From assembly GCF_031191205.1 (NCBI RefSeq), contig NZ_CP133470.1:69501-133500 (forward strand): a DNA stretch of 64,000 nucleotides, in the 5' to 3' direction. The notes beneath the pieces are model-generated. The model saw only the letters and a list, made by a program, of their open reading frames with translations, made no database searches and was not told the DNA's origin. Numbering within the stretch: the first letter of the stretch is position 1; each line of letters opens with the position of its first letter. The translations under genes and the position numbers were made by a program. The DNA is from Haemophilus parainfluenzae ATCC 33392. GTDB taxonomy: Bacteria > Pseudomonadota > Gammaproteobacteria > Enterobacterales > Pasteurellaceae. This document shows positions 10,038-19,773 of the stretch, one piece after another.

Positions 10038-10799
10038 TTATTTTAATAACTTATCGATTACCCGAGAAACGGCAAAAAATCCAAAAGTTGCTGTTATCAT
10101 AGTTGCTGCACCAAAGCCATTTGCACAATTCATGGTGGCTGATACTTCACAGCCTTCGCCCATTTTAGGGAAAATCAGAGGCTGGCTAGAAAACACCGCA
10201 TCAACTGCAAACTTACGTTGTGGATTTTGAGTAAAATTGAAATCCTTACGTAAAACTGACCGCACTTTTGCCAATAATGGATCTTGAATCGTTTTGCTTA
10301 AATCAGTAATTTGAATTTTCGAAGGATCAGTCTGACCACCTGCACCACCAATGGTAATAATCTTGATTTTATTACGTTTGCAATAGGCAATCATCGCGGC
10401 TTTGGTTTTCACATTATCAATGGCATCAATCACATAATCATAGCCACGATTTAAGTATTCGGCTTGATTATCCGGTGAGATGAAATCATCAATGACATTT
10501 ACCACACATTCTGGATTAATCAGCTTAACGCGCTCGGCCATCACTTCCGTTTTAAGCTTACCAATATTGCCACTTAATGCAGGAAGTTGACGATTAATAT
10601 TAGTGACACAAATATCATCCATATCAATCATGGTGATCTGCCCTACACCACTCCGAGCCAATGCTTCCACCACCCACGAACCTACGCCACCAATACCAAT
10701 GACGCACACATGAGCCTGACGCAAACGCGCCAAGCCTTCTGGTGTGTAAAGGCGGCCAATGCCGCCAAAACGTTGTTCGTAATTATCGACTCGAGCCAT
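10038..10799 (-). CDS. tcdA: tRNA threonylcarbamoyladenosine dehydratase TcdA
   Basis: An E1-like (ThiF/MoeB fold) enzyme that uses ATP to cyclise t6A37 of ANN-decoding tRNAs to ct6A. The nucleotide loop GIGGVGSW lies near residue 32, followed by DMDDICVTNINRQ (the adenylation region) and the TIGGAGGQTDPS segment. 253 residues from MARVDNYEQRF, close to E. coli CsdL/YgdL (268). The ATG shares one base with the mltA stop (TAATG), so translational coupling is likely. Longer starts within mltA (TTG at 10814) have no support. The order mltA-tcdA is also seen in E. coli. Confidence 0.93.
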   Translation of the reverse strand: MARVDNYEQRFGGIGRLYTPEGLARLRQAHVCVIGIGGVGSWVVEALARSGVGQITMIDMDDICVTNINRQLPALSGNIGKLKTEVMAERVKLINPECVVNVIDDFISPDNQAEYLNRGYDYVIDAIDNVKTKAAMIAYCKRNKIKIITIGGAGGQTDPSKIQITDLSKTIQDPLLAKVRSVLRKDFNFTQNPQRKFAVDAVFSSQPLIFPKMGEGCEVSATMNCANGFGAATMITATFGFFAVSRVIDKLLK

Positions 10800-11926
10800 T
10801 ATTGTAGTACCCAAACACGTCCATAGTGTTTTGATAAACCAGCGATGTGACCTGCTTGATCGCCAATACCACGGTATAAGTCAAAGTGGTGACCATTTAC
10901 CGCGCCGCCCACATCAAGAGCCACCATTAAGTGTAATTTGTGTGTGCCCATCCAGTTACCATTATTATCAATATCTGGCACTTCAACCAATAATACGGTT
11001 CCAGAAGGAATCACATTGCGATCAGAAGCAACGGCCGCCATTGGCACTAAAGGCACACCTGCAGAACCTTTCACTTCACCTGTTGGATCGTTTTTAAAGA
11101 AAACATAAGATGGATTACGTTCTAACAATTCTCGTACTCGAGATGGGTTTGCTTTCCCCCATTCACGAATCGCTTGAATGGACATTTTTTCTTTTGGAAT
11201 TTCACCATCTTCTACTAACAAACGACCAACCGCTTGATATTTATAACCATTTTGTCCCGCATAGGCTAAATAATTTAAATTGCCATCACCGTAATCAACG
11301 TAGCCACTCCCCTGCACGCCTAATAGGAAGTTATCCATCATTGAATCACTATAAGCGAGCTCTAAGCCTTGTCCTGCCAATGCACCATTATAAATTTCTG
11401 CACGACTATAACGTTTATAGCTTGGCATCGCATAAATTGGATGTTGATATTGACCTTGTGCAGTACGGCGTGCATGAATCACCGGCGAATAATAACCTGT
11501 CATCAATACGTTTTGATAACCATCAAAACCTTTCATAATCTGAGGATTAATGCCGTATTGTGCTAATTCATTTACATTGGCTCCTGCAAGCACCCAGTTA
11601 GTGATTTTGCCATAATTCGCCGCAAAGCGATTTGTTAATGAATTTGAATAATCACGAACATTCGTCAACTGCGTTAAAAAATCACCTTGATTAACGACCG
11701 CCCCTTTGTTCTCCACGGAAGCCACTGGACTTAAAATAGCTTGTTGATAAGTACGTCCACTATACTTGGCCCCGAATTTTTGTGGATCGTCGCCTGTCGC
11801 AGTACGCGGCAAGCTAGAATTATTTTTTGAAGAAACTTTACTTGGTGCCGATCCACATGATGCAAGTACTGAAATAGCCGCCATCACAGAAAGAATTTTT
11901 ACGGCGAGATTTTGACGAAATTTCAT
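10799..11926 (-). CDS. mltA: Membrane-bound lytic murein transglycosylase A
   Basis: A 375-residue outer-membrane lipoprotein. The lipobox LASC places the lipidated cysteine at residue 24. It cleaves the MurNAc-GlcNAc bond of peptidoglycan with 1,6-anhydro formation. The MltA domain is followed by a C-terminal 3D domain, whose conserved ALDVGGAV...HFDLYRG pattern holds the catalytic and structural aspartates. SD AGGAAA precedes the ATG. It is first in an mltA-tcdA operon with a one-base overlap. Confidence 0.95.
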   Translation of the reverse strand: MKFRQNLAVKILSVMAAISVLASCGSAPSKVSSKNNSSLPRTATGDDPQKFGAKYSGRTYQQAILSPVASVENKGAVVNQGDFLTQLTNVRDYSNSLTNRFAANYGKITNWVLAGANVNELAQYGINPQIMKGFDGYQNVLMTGYYSPVIHARRTAQGQYQHPIYAMPSYKRYSRAEIYNGALAGQGLELAYSDSMMDNFLLGVQGSGYVDYGDGNLNYLAYAGQNGYKYQAVGRLLVEDGEIPKEKMSIQAIREWGKANPSRVRELLERNPSYVFFKNDPTGEVKGSAGVPLVPMAAVASDRNVIPSGTVLLVEVPDIDNNGNWMGTHKLHLMVALDVGGAVNGHHFDLYRGIGDQAGHIAGLSKHYGRVWVLQ

Positions 11927-12076
11927 TCTTATTTTCCTAAATTAAACTAACTAATACAAAGTTGCATACGCTATCAAAAATTCCCTTTTAGGACTAGTAC
12001 TATTTCATAAAATGATTAATTAATATTCACATTGTTTATTTTCTTAACAAACGGAAAGTCAAATTCAGTTTAAATC

Positions 12077-12104
12077 TTGCAATAATTTTTGAAACGAGTA
12101 TATT
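12077..12104 (+). promoter_or_regulatory. Promoter of the initiator tRNA gene
   Basis: TTGCAA (12077-12082) and TATATT (12099-12104) are spaced by 16 bases and followed by a GC-rich discriminator (ACGCGCC), the form expected for a stringently controlled stable-RNA promoter. Confidence 0.65.
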
Positions 12105-12117
12105 ACGCGCCATCAGA

Positions 12118-12194
12118 CGCGGGGTGGAGCAGCTTGGTAGCTCGTCGGGCTCATAACCCGAAGGCCGTCGGTTCAAATCCGGCCCCCGCAACCA
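12118..12194 (+). tRNA. Initiator tRNA-fMet (CAT)
   Basis: A 77-base tRNA with encoded CCA. Two initiator hallmarks are visible: the unpaired C1:A72 at the acceptor end, and three consecutive G:C pairs (GGG/CCC) flanking the CTCATAA anticodon loop. The rest forms a normal cloverleaf. It is a single copy with its own promoter and terminator. Confidence 0.98.
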
Positions 12195-12201
12195 AATTAT
12201 A

Positions 12202-12228
12202 AAGCACCGAGATTTCGGTGCTTTTTTG
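12202..12228 (+). terminator. Terminator of tRNA-fMet
   Basis: Nine-base stem AAGCACCGA / TCGGTGCTT, loop GATT, then six T. Confidence 0.85.
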
Positions 12229-12252
12229 TATTCAAAGTGACTATTTTCTATT

Positions 12253-15200
12253 CTAGAATGTTGCCGTCACCCCAAATTTAATCGTTCTCCCTGGTGCAGG
12301 CATGGAGGAACGTGTCATTGGGTCAAGATAATAACGATCAGTTAAGTTTGTCGCAGACAATGACAGCGCAAGATTCTCATTCACTTTGTAATTCATATAC
12401 GCATCCACCAAGAACACCGGTTGCCAACGTGGGTTATTATTGCTATTGGCAAACCAACCGGCATCACGCAAGGATTTATTGCGGGTTTCTTTTACATTGG
12501 TGTGATACACCATTCGCGTGCCAACTTCTAATCGTTCATCTAAGAAACGTACACCAAGATTTGAGGTAATGCTGTATTTCGGCAAAATGGCATTTTTTAA
12601 GTAGCCGTTTTCATTACCACCATTAACACATTCGGGATAGGCTTTAAATGTGTGTATATCACCCGTACTACCAACATCTCGAATTGCTGAACTTTTATCG
12701 CAGAATTTATTTTTGATGTTGTAGCTAATACCGATATCACCGAAGATGCGACCTTGATCATAACGAGCGGATAATTCTACGCCTTCTAAAATCCGTTTAT
12801 CAAACTGCTTCATCTCATAATTAATATCACGGTCAAAAATATTTTTCGTGGTATTTTTGTACCAATTTAGGCGAATATCCGCACGGCGTAAACTTGGGAA
12901 GAAACCACGTAAATCATGTACATAGCCCACTTCAATATTTTTGCTGTGTTCCGGTTTACGTTTATAAAGCGGCGTGAGAATATCAATGGAATAGCCAATA
13001 GTATCTTCAAAAATACTCGGCATACGTTTGGTTTCATCATAGCGCACATAAATTCTGGCGTTATCACTTAAAAATGCGGTAGCACTAAAGGAAGGTGCCC
13101 AAGCGTGATCTTTACGCTCTGCCTTTTTCATTTTTTCCCACTGTTCTTTAGTTATTGGTGTTTTTTCTGGCGAGCCAGAAAAATCAGCACCAATGTCATA
13201 TAAATAATCTTCTTTCCCAGTTTGTGGATGTATTACTTTTTTTTTCTAACATTTCTTTTGTAATGCGTCCATCCTTAAGCGGAAAATGCTCAACAGAAAA
13301 ATTACCGTATTCGTCCCGTTCCCAATAAATAGTTTGCGTTGCTGATTCATCCCATTGTGCATCGTTTTGGCCAAGTATGGCATGAGCCTCATTTTCTTCT
13401 TCTGTTGATTCTGTATAGCCATGTGCATAAATATAGTTAGATTGATTATTAACCCACTGTTCAAATTCGGATGAGTCATAGTCTGGTTTTGGATAAAGTT
13501 CTTCAAATTCATTATACAATTTTGTATATAATTTAGACTTTCTTTCATAGTTTAAATAGTTTTGCGTGAGTTCAGGACTAACTTGTTTTAACTTTTTCAC
13601 GATAAATGGAATTCGTGATTCGGTTAATACCTCTTCCTGTTTTAAGTTTGCAATTTTTTCCTGCAAACCGCGATCTTTAGATTTGTAATGGGTATATTTC
13701 ACCCCAGCAGTCAGTAATAACCAATCGGTTGGTGAATATTCAAATTTGAAGCCTGCATTAAATTCATTTCGGTTGCCTTTTCGATTTCCTGAACGAGCTG
13801 AGTTTGATACTCGGCAAATACCATGTAAATCGCCCTCCACACAAGTAAGATTTCCCCCTTCCGTTTTATCATCAGTGTCGTATTGATTAAATGCAGTAAG
13901 TTGATATTTATCCCAAAGCTCATAAACATTGGTACTGTCTAAAGTTTCACGACGGTAATTTGTCATAATGCTTAAACGAAGTTTTGGACTTAGTTCCGTG
14001 ACATTGCTAAAGGTTATTCCCATATGATTATCACGGGCAAATTGCACTTGAGCGGGTTGAGTATTAAAAATCCCATCAATATTTTTAAATTTAGGATTTT
14101 TCATATATTCTTTTACTTTATTATGAAAAATTTCATAAACGCGATCTTGTGCGCGTTTACGTTCAGCAGGATCTTCTATCTGATCCAAATCATAAGCTTT
14201 ATCACCGATCTCATCAGCCAGTTGGTGGTACGCTTCATTTCCAAGTGATTGCGTTTCATAATCGCTAAAAAGCACATCGCCAGGTGAGCCGCCCGATGTA
14301 TTAGTTGCCGTATCATTTTTTACTGCCCAGACACCTATCTTTAAATCAAGCCATTTGTTATCCGGCGGGTTATAGGAAAACTCAACATTACCTGTTTTTT
14401 GTTTTACATCTGCTAGTGGCCATTGGGTGACGGTATTACGTGCAGAATAGTTATAGCCAAGTCGGGAAGGCATTATGTCACCATAATTTATTCGCGTGTC
14501 TCGGAAGTTCGCAGAAAGTGAAGCATGTTTATTAAAGTGGAATTTACCCTTTAATAACCAAGATCGGCTTTCATAAGATGTATTTGGTACTTCTTCACCC
14601 GGTTTATAAATTCGAGCAATGAGTGGAATATAAGGGTCATCGGAGTTTTTATCTAAATTAAGCGGGCCGGTTGTTCCTTCACCGTATTTTTTCCCTCCCC
14701 GTTTACCGGCAAAATAATTCCCTTTTTTACGATAAGCATACGCCCCTAAGACTTCATAACCATCATCTTTTGCTGCTAACGCCAAACGTACAGCATTATC
14801 GTGTAAAGGTTTATTTCTGCCTTTTTTTCGTGGGCTAATCCGATCATCATCTTTAAAATACAACGCCCATTCACCTAATTCGGCACGCCCATCTGGTGCA
14901 ACAAGTCGATAATCCTGACCGATGGGAATACCTTCATAAGGACGAGCCTTAATGGAATTGTCGGCGGTCTCCGTTTTAAGTTCAATACCCCATTTTTGGC
15001 CCGGTTTGATAATATCGTCAGGATTTAAAGTGGTCATACGAATCGTGCCTGACGCCCCGGAGCGTAAAGTGCGGTCTAAATTAGGGCCTTTTTCCACATT
15101 CACTTCACTCACTAAGAATGGATCAAGATAGTTACGATTACTTACACCGGAATAACCGCGCCAAATGGTAATCGCCTGTTCAGTATCATCAACTAATACA

Positions 15201-15535
15201 GGAATCCGCCCTTGTCCCCAAGAACTACGAATAATAGGATCAATCGCACCTCCATTACGCGCATCGCCACTATAGACGCCTGTAATACCACTTAATAAAT
15301 CAGATACAGATTGAGAATGATAAGTTTCAATTTCTTTTTTGCTTTTATATTCAGTGACATTATTTTTACTATAAACCTCATCTTTACCTGCTAATGTCTT
15401 ACTTTCTGCCGTTGCACTAACATTAATGGTTTCCAATTGATTTATTTCTTCCGCCTGGGCTCCTAAAGGGACTATCCCCATAAAGGAAAAAAGCAATAAA
15501 GTTACGGTAGTATAATTTTTGTTTGAGTCATCCAT
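12253..15535 (-). pseudogene. Large TonB-dependent receptor, split by a frameshift in an A9 tract (possibly phase-off)
   Basis: An outer-membrane gated-channel receptor of about 1093 residues if the frame is restored. The 5' part (15535 to a TGA at 13196) has a signal peptide ending GAQA/EE, a plug domain with VDDTEQAITIWRG, EVNVEKGPNLDRTLRSGASGTI, and half of the barrel. The 3' part (13131 to 12253, extending upstream in frame to about 13236) holds the last strands and ends in a terminal phenylalanine. The two frames meet at nine A on the coding strand (13237-13245); eight A would read straight through. A Fur box upstream points to iron or haem uptake. The region equivalent to the haem-receptor FRAP/NPNL motifs reads YDETKRMPS and YKRKPEHS, so the ligand is uncertain. 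The ATG at 15571 is less likely than 15535. Confidence 0.8.
13237..13245 (-). repeat. Homopolymeric A9 tract inside the TonB-dependent receptor
   Basis: Nine T on the plus strand, nine A on the coding strand. Reading GAA AAA AAA AGT leads to a stop after 15 more codons. With one A fewer the frame continues as GTAATACATCC and joins the 3' half without loss. Tracts of this kind change length by slipped-strand mispairing. A sequencing or assembly error at a homopolymer would look identical. Confidence 0.75.
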
Positions 15536-15556
15536 CTCTATCCCTCTTAATATAAT

Positions 15557-15575
15557 AAAAATAATTATCATTATT
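15557..15575 (-). promoter_or_regulatory. Fur box upstream of the TonB-dependent receptor
   Basis: On the minus strand AATAATGATAATTATTTTT matches 15 of 19 positions of the Fur consensus GATAATGATAATCATTATC. It sits 22 bases before the preferred ATG of the receptor, where binding would block transcription or its start. Confidence 0.7.
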
Positions 15576-15667
15576 ATACGCGTGATGATTTTAAAAACCT
15601 ATTAAATAACTCAGGTTTATATTAAAAATGAGAAGAAGATCACAATTTTAATTTTTGTAGAATACTC

Positions 15668-15707
15668 AAAAAAATAAAGGCACAATGTCATGAAACATTA
15701 TGCCTTT
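15668..15707 (-). terminator. Terminator of the DUF2301 gene
   Basis: A 13-base stem with one mismatch (AAAGGCACAATGT / ACATTATGCCTTT) followed on the minus strand by a run of seven T. It ends the DUF2301 transcript and insulates the receptor's Fur-box promoter. Confidence 0.75.
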
Positions 15708-15721
15708 ATCCATCAATCTTA

Positions 15722-16228
15722 TTAGATTTGATACTTTGTCTTATCGCCGATATCAAAGTGTAATGGCATTCGCCATTTTTGAACCGCAAGAATCAATAAT
15801 AACCCGCCGACAATCAACGATAAAATTCGGGCAATCCAACTACCTTCAAATACCCAAGCAAGCCAAAGTGCAGCGACAAATGCGGGTTGTAAATTTAACA
15901 ATGGTACTCTAAAACAGAAATATTCTTTAAAACATAAACTGCCAAGTGTTACCAGTGCCCCCCCCAGTGCCAATTCATGCCAACCTAAAAGCGCACATAA
16001 TAGTGCAAGCCATGTAGCAAATTGGAATGTTAAGCGGTAATGTTTTAAATAGATATGAAGAGACGAAGCACAACAAGTTGCCGCAATCAACACGGCAATT
16101 TGAGCCTGTTGAGGATACCAAGTTAAAGCGAAAATACTAAATGCCGCAATAACAAAGCCTGTGCGATAAATAATGACAGTGAGTTTATCCCAAATATCCA
16201 TTGGAGATTTAATATGTGGATCAGCCAT
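15722..16228 (-). CDS. DUF2301 family membrane protein
   Basis: 168 residues, strongly hydrophobic, with about five or six predicted membrane helices and a short soluble N-terminus (MADPHIKSPMDIWDKL). The conserved LGSLCFKEYFCFRVPLL segment and the ending LAVQKWRMPLHFDIGDKTKYQI, which is continuous to the stop, fit the DUF2301 family of integral membrane proteins. Function is unknown. It follows mpl on the same strand after an inverted uptake-signal terminator, so it may be transcribed separately. Confidence 0.75.
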   Translation of the reverse strand: MADPHIKSPMDIWDKLTVIIYRTGFVIAAFSIFALTWYPQQAQIAVLIAATCCASSLHIYLKHYRLTFQFATWLALLCALLGWHELALGGALVTLGSLCFKEYFCFRVPLLNLQPAFVAALWLAWVFEGSWIARILSLIVGGLLLILAVQKWRMPLHFDIGDKTKYQI

Positions 16229-16252
16229 GTGATTTCCTTATTTTTGATGATA

Positions 16253-16292
16253 AAAGTGCGGTTAAAAACACTCTCATTTCTGACCGCACTTT
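16253..16292 (-). terminator. Inverted uptake-signal pair, terminator of mpl
   Basis: AAAGTGCGGT (16253-16262) and ACCGCACTTT (16283-16292) form a perfect ten-base stem directly after the mpl stop. Both arms are exact uptake signals, the usual Pasteurellaceae way of combining uptake signal and terminator. Confidence 0.75.
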
Positions 16293-16301
16293 AAACCAAG
16301 A

Positions 16302-17657
16302 TTATTTTAATCGATCTAAAATCTTTTGATGAATGCCACCAAAACTACCATTTGACATCACAAGAATGTGATCTGTTGGTTTCGCTTCAGCCACAATCAT
16401 ATCTACTAATTTATCAACATTTCCTGTGTAATGTGCCGGTTGCACACATTGTCCTGCAATTTCAGCCACATCCCATGGAATATTATCTGGTTGTAGCATA
16501 AATACGGCATCGGCACGTCCAAGTGCAGGTGCAATTTCATCTTTATGCACGCCCATTTTCATGGTGTTTGAACGAGGTTCTAATACCGCAAGAATACGTA
16601 CACCTCCGCCTACTTTGTCACGCAACGCAGTGAGTGTTGCCAGAATGGCTTCTGGATGGTGAGCGAAGTCATCATAAACCGTAATCCCGTTTACTTCACC
16701 CTTCACTTCTAAACGACGTTTTGCATTGATAAAACTGCCTAATGCCTGACATGCATCTTCAATTTTGACGCCTGCATGGTAAGCGGCTGCAATCGCCATT
16801 AAAGCATTGTGCATATTATGCTGTCCGACAATATTCCATTTCACTTCAGCGACTTTTTCACCGTGATGGAATACGGCAAATTCAGAACAATCATTGGTAA
16901 TACGTTCCGCAAACCATTCTTTACCTTTACCGATTAATTGCTGTTCTGACCAACATCCCATATTGAGGGTTTCTTTTACGCTCTGTTCATCTGCAAAAGA
17001 AAGAACGCGTCCTGTAGAAGGAATGGTTCGGATCATATGATGGAATTGACGCTGGATCGCGTGAAGATCATCGAAGATGTCCGCATGATCGAAGCTGATA
17101 TTGTTTATAATCAAGGTTTTCGGATTGTAATGTACAAATTTAGAACGTTTATCAAAGAACGCCGTATCATACTCATCCGCTTCAATCACGAAGAACTCAC
17201 TCTCCCCTAAACGAGCAGAGGTACCAAAATTCCCTGCAATACCACCGATTAGAAAACCTGGTTTTAGCCCATTTTGTTCTAAAATCCAAGTCAACATGCC
17301 CGTTGTTGTGGTTTTACCATGTGTACCTGAAACCGCTAATACCCAACGATTACGTAACAAATGGTCGTGTAACCATTGCGGACCTGATGTGTAAGGCAAG
17401 GCATTATCTAAAACATATTCCACGCAAGAATTACCACGCTTCATGGCATTTCCAACAATCACCATATCTGGCGCAGGTTGAAGTTGAGCCACATCATAAT
17501 TAGGAATAATTTCAATGCCCTGCTCTTGCAAAAAAGTACTCATTGGTGGGTAAATATTGGTATCAGAGCCCGTGACTTTATAGCCCATTTGTTTGGCAAT
17601 CATTGCAACACCGCCCATAAAGGTACCGCAGATGCCTAAAATATGAATATGTTTCAT
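16302..17657 (-). CDS. mpl: UDP-N-acetylmuramate:L-alanyl-gamma-D-glutamyl-meso-diaminopimelate ligase
   Basis: A Mur-ligase-family enzyme of 451 residues that reattaches recycled murein tripeptide to UDP-MurNAc in the cytoplasm. The N-terminal Rossmann loop is HILGICGTFMGGVA. The ATP loop is SGTHGKTTTTGML near residue 110, and the conserved EADEYDTAFFDKRSKFVHY distinguishes Mpl from MurC. Length matches E. coli Mpl (457). The cell-wall recycling role goes with mltA nearby, which releases anhydro-muropeptides, though they are not in one operon. Confidence 0.96.
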   Translation of the reverse strand: MKHIHILGICGTFMGGVAMIAKQMGYKVTGSDTNIYPPMSTFLQEQGIEIIPNYDVAQLQPAPDMVIVGNAMKRGNSCVEYVLDNALPYTSGPQWLHDHLLRNRWVLAVSGTHGKTTTTGMLTWILEQNGLKPGFLIGGIAGNFGTSARLGESEFFVIEADEYDTAFFDKRSKFVHYNPKTLIINNISFDHADIFDDLHAIQRQFHHMIRTIPSTGRVLSFADEQSVKETLNMGCWSEQQLIGKGKEWFAERITNDCSEFAVFHHGEKVAEVKWNIVGQHNMHNALMAIAAAYHAGVKIEDACQALGSFINAKRRLEVKGEVNGITVYDDFAHHPEAILATLTALRDKVGGGVRILAVLEPRSNTMKMGVHKDEIAPALGRADAVFMLQPDNIPWDVAEIAGQCVQPAHYTGNVDKLVDMIVAEAKPTDHILVMSNGSFGGIHQKILDRLK

Positions 17658-17718
17658 TGTTCTTCTCTAGTTGCTAAAAATGCTGACTATGATAAATCAA
17701 CTCAAAGATTGAGTAAAT

Positions 17719-17744
17719 AAGGGCTGTTTACATAAACAGCCCTC
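17719..17744 (-). terminator. Terminator of metC
   Basis: A perfect eleven-base stem AGGGCTGTTTA / TAAACAGCCCT with a two-base loop just downstream of metC; the T-tract is weak (TATTTA). Confidence 0.65.
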
Positions 17745-17748
17745 TTTC

Positions 17749-18939
17749 TTATTTGATTCGGTCAAAGCCCGCTTGTAGATCGGCAATTAATTCATCAGTG
17801 TCTTCAAATCCAATATGTACTCGAATTAATGACCCCGTTAATTTACGCTCAATACCTGGGCGAATTTTCGCAATTTCTTCTGGTTGATTGCATAAAATGA
17901 GCGACTCAAACCCACCCCAAGAATAAGCCATCGTGAACAGATCAAAGTTATCCATAAAGGCAGAAATCTCTTCGTCATTTAAACGTTTATGTAATTCGAA
18001 AGAGAATAAACCGCTTGCCCCCGTAAAATCACGTTTAAAGTTTTCATGACCAGGACAGCTTGGTAACGCAGGATGATACACTGCTTTAACTTGTGGTTGT
18101 TCACTTAACCATTTGGCCACTTTTAAACTACTTTCGTGATGTTGTTTTAATCGCACACCTAAGGTCCGAATACCACGAGCCGTCGTATAAGCGGAATCGG
18201 CATCGACCATTTGTCCCATTAAATAGGAATGCTCGCGCAGTTTATCCCAAGCCCGTGCATTAGCCACAGCACTACCAATCATAACATCAGAATGCCCCAC
18301 TAAATATTTCGTTCCTGCTTGAATAGAGATATCAATACCGTGTTCTAACGCTTTGAATAGTACGCCTCCCGCCCATGTATTATCGATCATAATGACGATT
18401 TCAGGGCTCACGGCTCGAACCGCTTTAACAATCGCAGGAATATCTGGCACTTCCATTGTTAAAGAACTTGGTGACTCTAAAAATAAGACTTTGGTATTTG
18501 GTTGCACGAGTTTGGCAACATCTGTACCTATCATGGGATCATAATAGGTCGTATCAATATGCATTTTTTTCAAAATTACATTGCAAAAATCTTGTGTCGG
18601 CTCATAGGCTGCACCTGTCATTAAAACGTGATCACCCGTTTCTACAAATGATAAAATGGCATTGGTTACCGCTGCAGCACCACAAGGATAAAGATAACAG
18701 CCAGCGCCCCCTTCCATTTCACACATTAAATCTTGAAGCGCAAAATGCGTTAACGTGCCACGACGCCCGTAGAAAAGCTCTCCCTTATAACGATTTTTTG
18801 TGCAATGTTTTTTATCTGCAATAGTCTCAAATACTAAAGAAGATGCACGCTGAATCACGGGGTTTACAGCCCCTTGAGTAAAACGTTTTTTACGTCCGGC
18901 ATGAACCAGTGTGGTTGATAAAGTATAATGTTCTGACAT
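17749..18939 (-). CDS. metC: Cystathionine beta-lyase
   Basis: A PLP-dependent Cys/Met metabolism enzyme of 396 residues that cleaves cystathionine to homocysteine, pyruvate and ammonia. The Schiff-base lysine is in the [19 protein letters not shown] motif. The phosphate-binding segment [14 protein letters not shown] and the family ending [16 protein letters not shown] are present. The ATG at 18939 (MSEHYTL) is preferred over the GTG at 18948, since AGGTG is then correctly placed as a Shine-Dalgarno. I see no met box upstream, unlike metK in this window. Confidence 0.95.
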   Translation of the reverse strand: MSEHYTLSTTLVHAGRKKRFTQGAVNPVIQRASSLVFETIADKKHCTKNRYKGELFYGRRGTLTHFALQDLMCEMEGGAGCYLYPCGAAAVTNAILSFVETGDHVLMTGAAYEPTQDFCNVILKKMHIDTTYYDPMIGTDVAKLVQPNTKVLFLESPSSLTMEVPDIPAIVKAVRAVSPEIVIMIDNTWAGGVLFKALEHGIDISIQAGTKYLVGHSDVMIGSAVANARAWDKLREHSYLMGQMVDADSAYTTARGIRTLGVRLKQHHESSLKVAKWLSEQPQVKAVYHPALPSCPGHENFKRDFTGASGLFSFELHKRLNDEEISAFMDNFDLFTMAYSWGGFESLILCNQPEEIAKIRPGIERKLTGSLIRVHIGFEDTDELIADLQAGFDRIK

Positions 18940-19080
18940 ATATTTCACCTATAACTTAGACAATATTAATTAATTCAATAGATAAAAACAGCTGTTAAAA
19001 TGCGGTCAATTTTTTTAGAATAGTGACCGAGTTTTTGCGTTAGCAAAATTTTTATTAACATTTATATAGGAATTATGACT

Positions 19081-19683
19081 ATGGTATTAGTAACTCGTCA
19101 AGCTCCAGATTTTACTTCTTCTGCAGTTTTAGGCAATGGTGAAATCGTTAACAACTTCAATTTCAAAAAACACGTTAATGGTAAAGCTGCGGTATTATTC
19201 TTCTACCCATTAGACTTTACTTTCGTTTGCCCATCTGAATTAATCGCATTCGACCACCGTTATGAAGAATTCAAAAAACGTGGTGTTGAAGTGGTTGGTG
19301 TATCTATTGACTCAGAATTCACTCACAACGCATGGCGTAATACCCCAACTGAAAACGGCGGTATCGGTGCAGTTAAATATGCATTAGCAGCTGACGTTAA
19401 ACACGAAATCGCTCAAGCATACGGTATTGAGCATCCAGAAGCTGGTGTTGCATTACGTGCTTCATTCTTAATTGACAAAAACGGGGTTGTTCGTCACCAA
19501 ATCGTAAACGACTTACCATTAGGTCGTAACATCGATGAAATGTTACGTATGGTAGATGCGTTACAATTCCACGAAGAACACGGTGAAGTTTGCCCAGCTC
19601 AATGGGAAAAAGGCAAAGAAGGTATGAAAGACAGCCCTGAAGGTGTTGCTAAATACTTGAAACAAAACGCTGACAAACTTTAA
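19081..19683 (+). CDS. Typical 2-Cys peroxiredoxin (AhpC/TSA family)
   Basis: A 200-residue thiol peroxidase that reduces hydrogen peroxide and organic peroxides. The peroxidatic cysteine is C50 in DFTFVCPSE, with the catalytic threonine three residues upstream. The resolving cysteine is C171 in HGEVCPAQW, as in typical two-Cys dimers. There is no ahpF next to it, so thioredoxin or another reductant may serve it; trxB lies 42 kb away. Two in-frame ATGs exist (19075 and 19081) after the Shine-Dalgarno AGG at 19068. The second has better spacing and gives MVLVTRQAPDF. Codon use is strongly biased, as in a highly expressed gene. Confidence 0.93.
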   Translation: MVLVTRQAPDFTSSAVLGNGEIVNNFNFKKHVNGKAAVLFFYPLDFTFVCPSELIAFDHRYEEFKKRGVEVVGVSIDSEFTHNAWRNTPTENGGIGAVKYALAADVKHEIAQAYGIEHPEAGVALRASFLIDKNGVVRHQIVNDLPLGRNIDEMLRMVDALQFHEEHGEVCPAQWEKGKEGMKDSPEGVAKYLKQNADKL

Positions 19684-19691
19684 TTTTTAAG

Positions 19692-19717
19692 AAAAAGCCA
19701 CATTAAGTGGCTTTTTT
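19692..19717 (+). terminator. Terminator of the peroxiredoxin gene
   Basis: Stem AAAAAGCCAC / GTGGCTTTTT with a five-base loop and T-tract. Confidence 0.85.
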
Positions 19718-19773
19718 TATTTTTGTAGATCCTTTAAAATGAACATATCTTTAACCAAAGTGCGGTTATTTTT

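Noticed and set aside
12253..13131. Independent 292-residue outer-membrane protein gene starting at 13131
   Set aside because: It has no signal peptide or ribosome site, its frame continues upstream to the A9 tract, and it encodes only the last barrel strands of the receptor.
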